NCBI GenBank assembly: GCA_958430865.1
Contig: CAUDNR010002791.1
Span: 2,192 to 66,191, forward strand
Length of the DNA: 64,000 nucleotides
From: Entrophospora sp. SA101
Taxonomy: Eukaryota > Glomeromycota > Glomeromycetes > Entrophosporales > Entrophosporaceae
Reading direction: 5' to 3'
Within the stretch, counting starts at the first letter, position 1. The number at the start of each line of letters is the position of its first letter. The translations under genes and the position numbers were made by a program. Shown one piece after another: positions 57,616 through 64,000 of this stretch. The notes beneath the pieces were generated by a model that saw only the letters and a program-made list of their open reading frames with translations, searched no databases and had not been told where the DNA came from.

Positions 57616-58672
57616 TTTCTTTTTTATTCAATATTTTTTCTTTATTTTTTATTTTTTTGTAAAATTCTTCATTTTCACTTTTTCTAAATACAATATCATT
57701 TTTACACTAAAAATTGTGTGACAAATAAATAATCAATTTAAATTTTAAAATTTTAAATTTATATAAAATGTCTAATAACAAAAGGCTATGTTGCTGTATC
57801 AATTGTTTAAATAAATCAAATGGTGAGGGAAAATATTTACATATTACAACTTGGAATAAACATAAGAGAAATAGTAATATAAATCAGGAATTAGAAGATA
57901 ATCCTGATTCTGATTCTGGAATTACTTCAAATTCTGATGCAAGTTCTTCAATGTCTGGAATAGAAACTGATGATATTGATGGTATTATAGAGAAAAAATT
58001 ATTTTATTAATTTATTTTTTTTTTAGTAATATTAACAACCAACTTGATTTTGATGGTTTTTTGACTTTTTAAAAGTTGAGGATAATAATGAAACAAATGA
58101 AACAGGAATTAATAATGATGGTATTTGGAGGAGAAAGAATTTGCTAATATATTTATCTGTTAATAATAATTTGATTTTATGTCTTTCAAAAGATAATTTA
58201 GATGATAATGATCTTGGTTCTAATGGCAATTCTAGTGATTCTAGTGATTCTAATGATGATTGTGATTCAGAAGAAGATGATGGTGAAGATGAATGTAATT
58301 TTAACAAAAAGCAAATTTGACTCCATAAATAATTTATTCATTATATTAACATTTGTTTTTTTATGTAAAATAATATTAGATGAAGATAAACTTTCCAAAG
58401 AAAATCTTTTGACTGGGTTGAATTTACTTTACTTGAAGACAATACATAATTTTTTAAATCAAGCTTTCAATGACATCTCTTCTAAAATCATTAAGAAAAA
58501 AATTAGTCTGTTCAAGGCTAAAAAAGAATTGGATAAATTGGTGCCTATCAAGCCTAAATATTATGATATGTGTATTAATAGTTGTTGTCTCTTTTATGGA
58601 AAATACAATTCAGATCATGCATGTCCTATTTGTGATGAACCTAGATATATAAATAAAAAAGGAAGAAAACAC

Positions 58673-60068
58673 ATGCCCTACTTATCATTAATTGAGAGGT
58701 TGAAAATTCAATTCAATAATAAGGAAAGAGTAAAAGATTTGCTGTATCGTTGGGAATATACCTCAACAAACAGTGATAATGATGATGAAATCTTTGGTGA
58801 TGTTTTTGATGGAAATATGTACAAAGAACTATGTGAAGAAGGATTTTTTGAAGATAGAAGGGAGTTGGCATTGACAGTTTCTTGTGATGGTTATCAAATC
58901 TTCCAACAAAAAACAGATGATAATTGGGTCTTTTTAGTAATAAATAACAATCTTGCACCAGAAGTAAGGGTGAAAAAAGAAAATTTAATAATAAGTTTTA
59001 TTATACCAGGTCCCAATCAACCAAAAGATTTCAATTCATTTCTACAACCATTTATTGAAGAAATGAAAATTCTACAAGGTTAAATTTTTTAATTTCATTA
59101 ATTTGAATTCTTTTTTTTTGTATTTAATATGAATTTTAAGAGTTAAAATTAATTTATTATAATTATTTCATAGATGGAATAGAATGCTATGATGCTTTGA
59201 ATGATGAGTTGTTTCAATTAAAAGCTCACATCTTGGCTTGGACAGGAGATATACCTGCTGTAACAAAAGTTATGTGTTTCACAGGACATAATTCTTATCA
59301 GGGGTGTAGATTTTGCAAGAAGGAAAATTGCTGACAAGTAATCGACATATATATTATCCTTTACAAAACCATGCCCTACTTATCATTAATTGAGAGGTTG
59401 AAAATTCAATTCAATAATAAGGAAAGAGTAAAAGATTTGCTGTATCGTTGGGAATATACCTCAACAAACAGTGATAATGATGATGAAATCTTTGGTGATG
59501 TTTTTGATGGAAATATGTACAAAGAACTATGTGAAGAAGGATTTTTTGAAGATAGAAGGGAGTTGGCATTGACAGTTTCTTGTGATGGTTATCAAATCTT
59601 CCAACAAAAAACAGATGATAATTGGGTCTTTTTAGTAATAAATAACAATCTTGCACCAGAAGTAAGGGTGAAAAAAGAAAATTAATAATAAGTTTTATTA
59701 TACCAGGTCCCAATCAACCAAAAGATTTCAATTCATTTCTACAACCATTTATTGAAGAAATGAAAATTCTACAAGGTTAAATTTTTTAATTTCATTAATT
59801 TGAATTCTTTTTTTTTGTATTTAATATGAATTTTAAGAGTTAAAATTAATTTATTATAATTATTTCATAGATGGAATAGAATGCTATGATGCTTTGAATG
59901 ATGAGTTGTTTCAATTAAAAGCTCACATCTTGGCTTGGACAGGAGATATACCTGCTGTAACAAAAGTTATGTGTTTCACAGGACATAATTCTTATCAGGG
60001 GTGTAGATTTTGCAAGAAGGAAAATTGCTGACAAGTAATCGACATATATATTATCCTTTACAAAACCA
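58673..60068. repeat. 698-bp exact tandem duplication inside the Tnp2-type gene
   Basis: 58673-59370 and 59371-60068 are the same sequence apart from one base missing in the second copy (AAAATTTAATAA against AAAATTAATAA near 58981/59679). The junction has a short shared CCATG/CATG. It repeats part of exon 3, an intron and part of exon 4. Confidence 0.95.
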
Positions 60069-61446
60069 TTCTACATCAAATCTTCCTCTTCGGGGCCATG
60101 AAGAAATTTTAAAAAATATTGATGAAATTAATGGTTGTGGATCAAATAACCTCAAAGAGTCATTAATAAAAAAATATGGTAATTTCATTTTATTTAAATT
60201 TTTTATCTATTTGTATCTATTCTTAAATTTTTTTAATTGTTTTATCACATTATATAAATACCATTTTAATAGGGGTTAAAGAAAAGAGCATTTTATTTGA
60301 ATTGAAATCTATAAGGTTTCCAAGATCTTTTCCACTTGACATTATGCATTTATTTTTTGAAAATATGGCTCCAAATATGTACAATTTTGGTCTGGAAATT
60401 TTTATAAGAATGTTGATTTAGATGAAAATTATTTAATTGGCAAAAAAGATTGGAAAGAAATTGGTACTATTCTACATAATAACAAGTATAATATGCCCAG
60501 TAATGGAAGAATACCAAGAGATATATATAAACATTCAGCTGGTTATAAAGCTGAAGAGTGGTCTAAATGGATATTGCATTTTTCATTGCCATTAATTAAA
60601 GGTAGAATTGATGAAAGGTAATTATGATGATATTTATAAATTTTTAATTATATATATATTCTAATTTTTGCAAGGATGGAATTATTTTGTAAAGGCAGCA
60701 AAGTTATGTATAGAACCACAACTTGAAGGAGATGAGCCAAACTTGATTAAGGAGAATTTGGAAAATTCTTATTTAAGTTATATTGAGTAAAAATAAAAAT
60801 TTATTATTCTTTTTTTTATTATAGTTTTTAAATTTTTGATTATTAAATATTATTTAATTTTAGTAATTATAATGAAGATGGTAACCAAGAAAGATTGAGA
60901 ATACATTTGTTAACATTTCATTACTTACTACATATAAGCAAGTGTATAGATGATTTTGGACCATGTTGTGGCTATTGGCAATATCCAATTGAAAGGCTTT
61001 GTGGGATGTTGTTACCATTAACAAAATCCAAAAAGGACCCATACAAAAATTTATTTAATAATATTACTTTATTGGAACAATTCAATTTAATTAAATTTTT
61101 CCCTCAATATAGTACAATTTTTGAAGAATCTGTAGAGGAAAATAGGGGTTGGCCTTCCCATAGAGTATATGTTAATAACAATTATGAAGGTTATGAATTC
61201 TATTCACTAAGTGTGAAGCATTCATTAAATAATAGTGAAGCAAATAAGTTAAAGGAATGTTATGGTGCCATTTATAATTTAAATAATCAATATATAAAGG
61301 TAATCATTTGATTCAAATTCAGTTCCTTATGTTCAAACACAATAATTAATTTCCTCAATTAATTTTATGACCTAGAATATTTCTCCTGATTGTCATAAGT
61401 ATGCAAAAATGATGAACAAATATGGCCATATCATAAAATCTATATA

Positions 61447-62017
61447 CAGTGTGATTCAAAAAAAATGGTGGTTTGTAAAATATTGTTTTTAATGAAAAAG
61501 TAGCCAAAATTATGTAATAAAAATTATACCAGAGAATTGGAAGATCTTGGATTATAATATAGAAAAGTTTTGAAGTATATTGTTATGTGGGCTTTAGAGC
61601 AATTATTAAAGAAATTTACACATTTGAATGGTTTTTTCAAATAATCAAATTCCTTTTATTTTCAATTGACAAAATTCTAGAAAATCTGGAAGTGTGAAAC
61701 TTTATATACATAATCTCCAGAACTTTTGCTATAGACTGGTATGATTTTTTATATAATTATTATGTATATGCTTGTGTCAGAGCTATCATTAAAAAATTCC
61801 ATGTTAAAATTTCAGGGACAAAAATTTAGCAAAGCTCTAAAAAAAATCTATGAATTAGCTTTAGAGAAAATTGGCAATAGCATTTCATGTTTATTTTTTA
61901 TTATTTAATAAAATAAATGATAAAGCTTTCAAATGAATCCAATTTCATTCAACTATGTTGTGTAATTGTTGAGATATGTGATATTTTTGTGACCACCATT
62001 TTTTTTGAATCACACTG
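61447..62017. mobile_element. MITE family B (Tc1/mariner-type), complete
   Basis: 571 bp with perfect 26-bp TIRs beginning CAGTGTGATTCAAAAAAAAT, flanked by TA target duplications (61445-61446 and 62018-62019). No transposase. Removing the element and one TA restores the open reading frame of the host Tnp2 exon across the site, so it inserted into an exon. The left 390 bp are related to 12226-12612. Confidence 0.93.
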
Positions 62018-62469
62018 TATAATGAAGATAAGAAGGAAAAAAGAAAAAATAATTATCTGGTTGCAGTATGTAATAATTTTTGTTAAATAATTAATTTTAA
62101 TATCAAATGTAAAATGCATTCTAATATTTTTTTTCTTCAATTAGATTAATATGACTATTGATTTAAATGCTAGAAGAAAAAATGCACCTCAAGATTTAAA
62201 AGAAGTAATTAAATTTGGGAAAAATTTTATATTATATTATTCATAATTATAATGGAAAAGACCATATGCTAGCACTAGTTCACTTCACTACTGATGTCAT
62301 AACAGATGAATATGGTCTAAAATATTTTGAAGATTATGGCTCGACTAAATTTATAGAAATAATTGGAATTGACCATTGTGTAGGATTTTTATCTTTTAGA
62401 CCACCAAATAGAAAAACTGAAATTAATTGTATAATTGATGATGATGATATAGACTTTTAAATAAAATCA

Positions 62470-62720
62470 ATGCTGTATGCTCTTGTAATAAGAAATTTTC
62501 CATGTAAAACTGTACATTTTTGGAATGGAAAATTCCCAAAATTTTCTGGTATAAAACCATACATTTTCCATACAGAAATTTTCCAGTACAAAACCATACA
62601 TTTTCCATACAGAAAATTTTCCTTACATTTTCCGTACATTTTCCATATCCAAAAAATCTTAAAACACGGAATTTGTATGGAATTTCAGAAAATGTACGGA
62701 AAATGTACAGAATTTCTGTG
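62470..62720. repeat. Cluster of TACATTTTCC repeats
   Basis: Directly after the Tnp2 stop. 'TACATTTTCC' or its reverse complement appears about seven times, with 'CCATACAGAAATTTTCC' twice and an inverted set 'GAAAATGTACGGAAAATGTA' at 62679-62706, so the block can fold on itself. No gene. It may be the 3' subterminal region of the transposon. Confidence 0.65.
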
Positions 62721-62746
62721 CTTATTTTTCATAGGGATGTACAACA

Positions 62747-63232
62747 TGGCCCTGAAATTGTATTGGGCTCTGATGTTAAGAGGAAGCTATAAAATAAAAT
62801 GGTTTAGATTTTGCTTGGTATGATTAAGGCTTTCATGAGTCAGCTTTCAAACTGGCTTGAGAGCTTACTAAGTTATTTGGCTTGTGAGGAGCTTTATGTA
62901 TGTTATAAATTAATCATTTTCATAAATACTCTGTTTTCTTTAATTTTTGTTTGACCAACTGAATTTGTTTTTTGAATGGGGTAGGAATGTTGGTGAGCAG
63001 ACATGCCACCAAAAAGACAACAACCCAGGACTCAAAACTCTGAATTCAGGGAAAATCCAAAACAGCAACACTCCTTTATTGGTGAATTTTTAACCAGTTG
63101 CAGACACCAACTTTTATGCTAGTGTGGCAATAACATGCAGCAATCATCACACAAACACCAGCTATCAGTGATCAATGCCCATATGATAACAGCCAAGCCT
63201 AACATCAGAGACTAAATGCAATTTCAGGGCCA
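62747..63232. mobile_element. Candidate inverted-repeat element
   Basis: The left end reads TGGCCCTGAAATTGTATT...TCTGATGTTA, and the right end is its inverse (TAACATCAGAGACTAAATGC, then AATTTCAGGGCCA). The arms are about 35 bp with some mismatches, about 486 bp overall. A 39-codon frame at 63003 ('MPPKRQQPRTQNSEFRENPK') lies inside but is not identified. No convincing target duplication. Confidence 0.5.
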
Positions 63233-64000
63233 CCGACCCGGCTCTGAATTGCAATCTCATGTGCTTGGAACAAGTTGCTGATTCTTGTTGTATTGATGGA
63301 TCTGGATGTTTATGCACACCCAATATCACAACTCTTCAAAACACGACTTGGTTGCATAGCCATCCTTACCCTAGAGGTAGGATCAATGCAGGCAACTTTT
63401 TCGCCAGCATGCCAGCAGCCTTCTCTGGTCTGGTGCTGTGAAAGAAGATTAGTGAAAGCGCCCTTGGCAGTCTCAGTAAACTCCAGGGCCATGCTACCCC
63501 AGAATTCTATTGCATTGTTGTATCATCGGTAGGGCGCAAGTCAGATTTAGCCTTATGTACATGAGCATCTGCTAATTTCCAATAATCAAACATCACATAC
63601 TTGAATTGTTTCATATTGAATTGTTTCTTCTGCAACAATCAGTCATACTGCCTTGACATCTTGCAATTAATTATAATAATAATAGCATTAATAACGATTA
63701 TGAAAAGCGAAGTACCAATCATTTGTTTACTAATTGGTGGGAATCTTATAATTATCCAGAAAGATCTGCTTTGCGTTTCAATTCCAATTAAAATACTTAT
63801 AAACTAAAAGACATATCAATGCAAGTAAAAAATAGCACCACTGGTTAGTTATTAGCACTTCTTCTTTAGGAGAACCATGTTTTGTCTGTCAAAAAATAAG
63901 ATTGTTTTCCAAGAAAAAAAAACCAATTCGCATAGTGGAAGTTTGTCATTGCACAAAATTTTATACAGAACCCATTGCTCCTAAAACTTCACCAGTATAT
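63233..64000. other. Less AT-rich terminal stretch, no gene recognised
   Basis: 63233-63540 is clearly richer in G and C than the rest of the window. Frames of 60-85 codons on both strands overlap ('FTETAKGAFTNLLSQHQTRE' on minus, 'LEQVADSCCIDGSGCLC' on plus), and I cannot choose between them. It may be a fragment of a different transposon. 63560-64000 returns to normal composition with nothing recognised. Confidence 0.4.

Larger units (their letters stand above)
57768..62459 (+). pseudogene. CACTA/EnSpm-type transposase (Tnp2 family), decayed
   Basis: The first exons fit 57768-57981, 58076-58294 and 58380-59078. The N-terminus 'RLCCCINCLNKSNGEGKYLH' and a following His-rich stretch resemble the CxC-type zinc segment of fungal Tnp2 proteins. 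Then come an acidic linker, 'YYDMCINSCCLFYGKYNSDH' with 'CPICDEPRY' (Tnp2 signature), 'LTVSCDGYQIFQQKT', 'KVMCFTGHNSYQGCRFC', 'FPLDIMHLFFENM' and, at 60864-61300, 'GPCCGYWQYPIERLCGML'. The last exons reach the stop at 62459 ('GIDHCVGFLSFRPPNRKTE'). Damage: a 698-bp tandem duplication (58673-59370 versus 59371-60068) with a 1-base deletion in the second copy, a shift near 60015, a shift near 60388, and a MITE in a late exon. It would be a DDE-type cut-and-paste enzyme if intact. Confidence 0.85.

Noticed and set aside
1..64000. tRNA or rRNA genes
   Set aside because: I looked for tRNA T-arm (GGTTCGAATCC-type) and conserved rRNA segments and saw none that could be supported; a covariance-model scan would be decisive.

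Overview
The window is AT-rich nuclear DNA from a fungus with short GT-AG introns in most genes. The organism is most likely an arbuscular mycorrhizal fungus (Glomeromycotina, Rhizophagus-like). This rests on the expanded kinase family with an N-terminal CxxC...CxxC segment followed by a 'EWIPFEQF..VTKLTEGGF' entry into the kinase domain, on fungal core genes, and on the density of DNA-transposon relics and MITEs. The taxonomic call is an inference; no rRNA or tRNA gene was recognised.

Layout. 1-4.6 kb: the 3' half of CCT8 (chaperonin theta subunit) convergent with a complete ten-exon RPT2 (26S proteasome ATPase). A 933-bp piece covering both 3' ends is repeated upstream, and the junction cuts CCT8 in mid-exon. 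5.3-7.6 kb: a membrane-anchored GT5 (starch/alpha-glucan synthase-like) glycosyltransferase. 8.7-10.7 kb: a neurochondrin-family gene. 11.7-13.1 kb: a small secreted-protein gene whose last codons and stop come from the end of a MITE, followed by a decayed Tc1/mariner-type element. 14-18 kb: mostly non-coding. 18.3-18.9 kb: a small heat-shock protein with a heat-shock element upstream. 19-23 kb: relics of PIF1-like and UvrD-like helicases and several TIR elements.

24-52 kb holds a dispersed kinase family: two intact genes (24.5-26.1 and 40.4-41.9 kb, both minus) and three fragments (37.1, 43.5 and 51.6 kb). The copies share promoters and about 1 kb of downstream flank. The two assembly gaps (37230-37239, 51910-51919) both lie inside kinase copies. 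Housekeeping genes sit between them: an Mdj1-type mitochondrial DnaJ (27.6-29.7), ESCRT-III Snf7/Vps32 (31.3-32.5), Elongin C with a 100-residue Ser/Thr-rich N-terminal extension (38.1-38.9) and a fungal multi-pass membrane protein of unknown function (49.1-50.3). A decayed hAT transposase lies at 34.1-35.5 kb.

52-62.5 kb is a nest of CACTA/Tnp2-type material: a long decayed transposase gene with an exact 698-bp internal tandem duplication, a deletion derivative of the same gene, a CCHC zinc-knuckle gene, an Asn-rich tandem-repeat frame on the minus strand, minisatellite arrays, and inverted blocks of a 'GGCTGGGTGCCAGC' motif. A 571-bp TA-flanked MITE has inserted into a late transposase exon. 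62.5-64 kb carries further inverted repeats and a less AT-rich stretch with no recognised gene.

No operon-like organisation exists. The housekeeping genes are unrelated neighbours embedded in repeat-rich, recently rearranged DNA.
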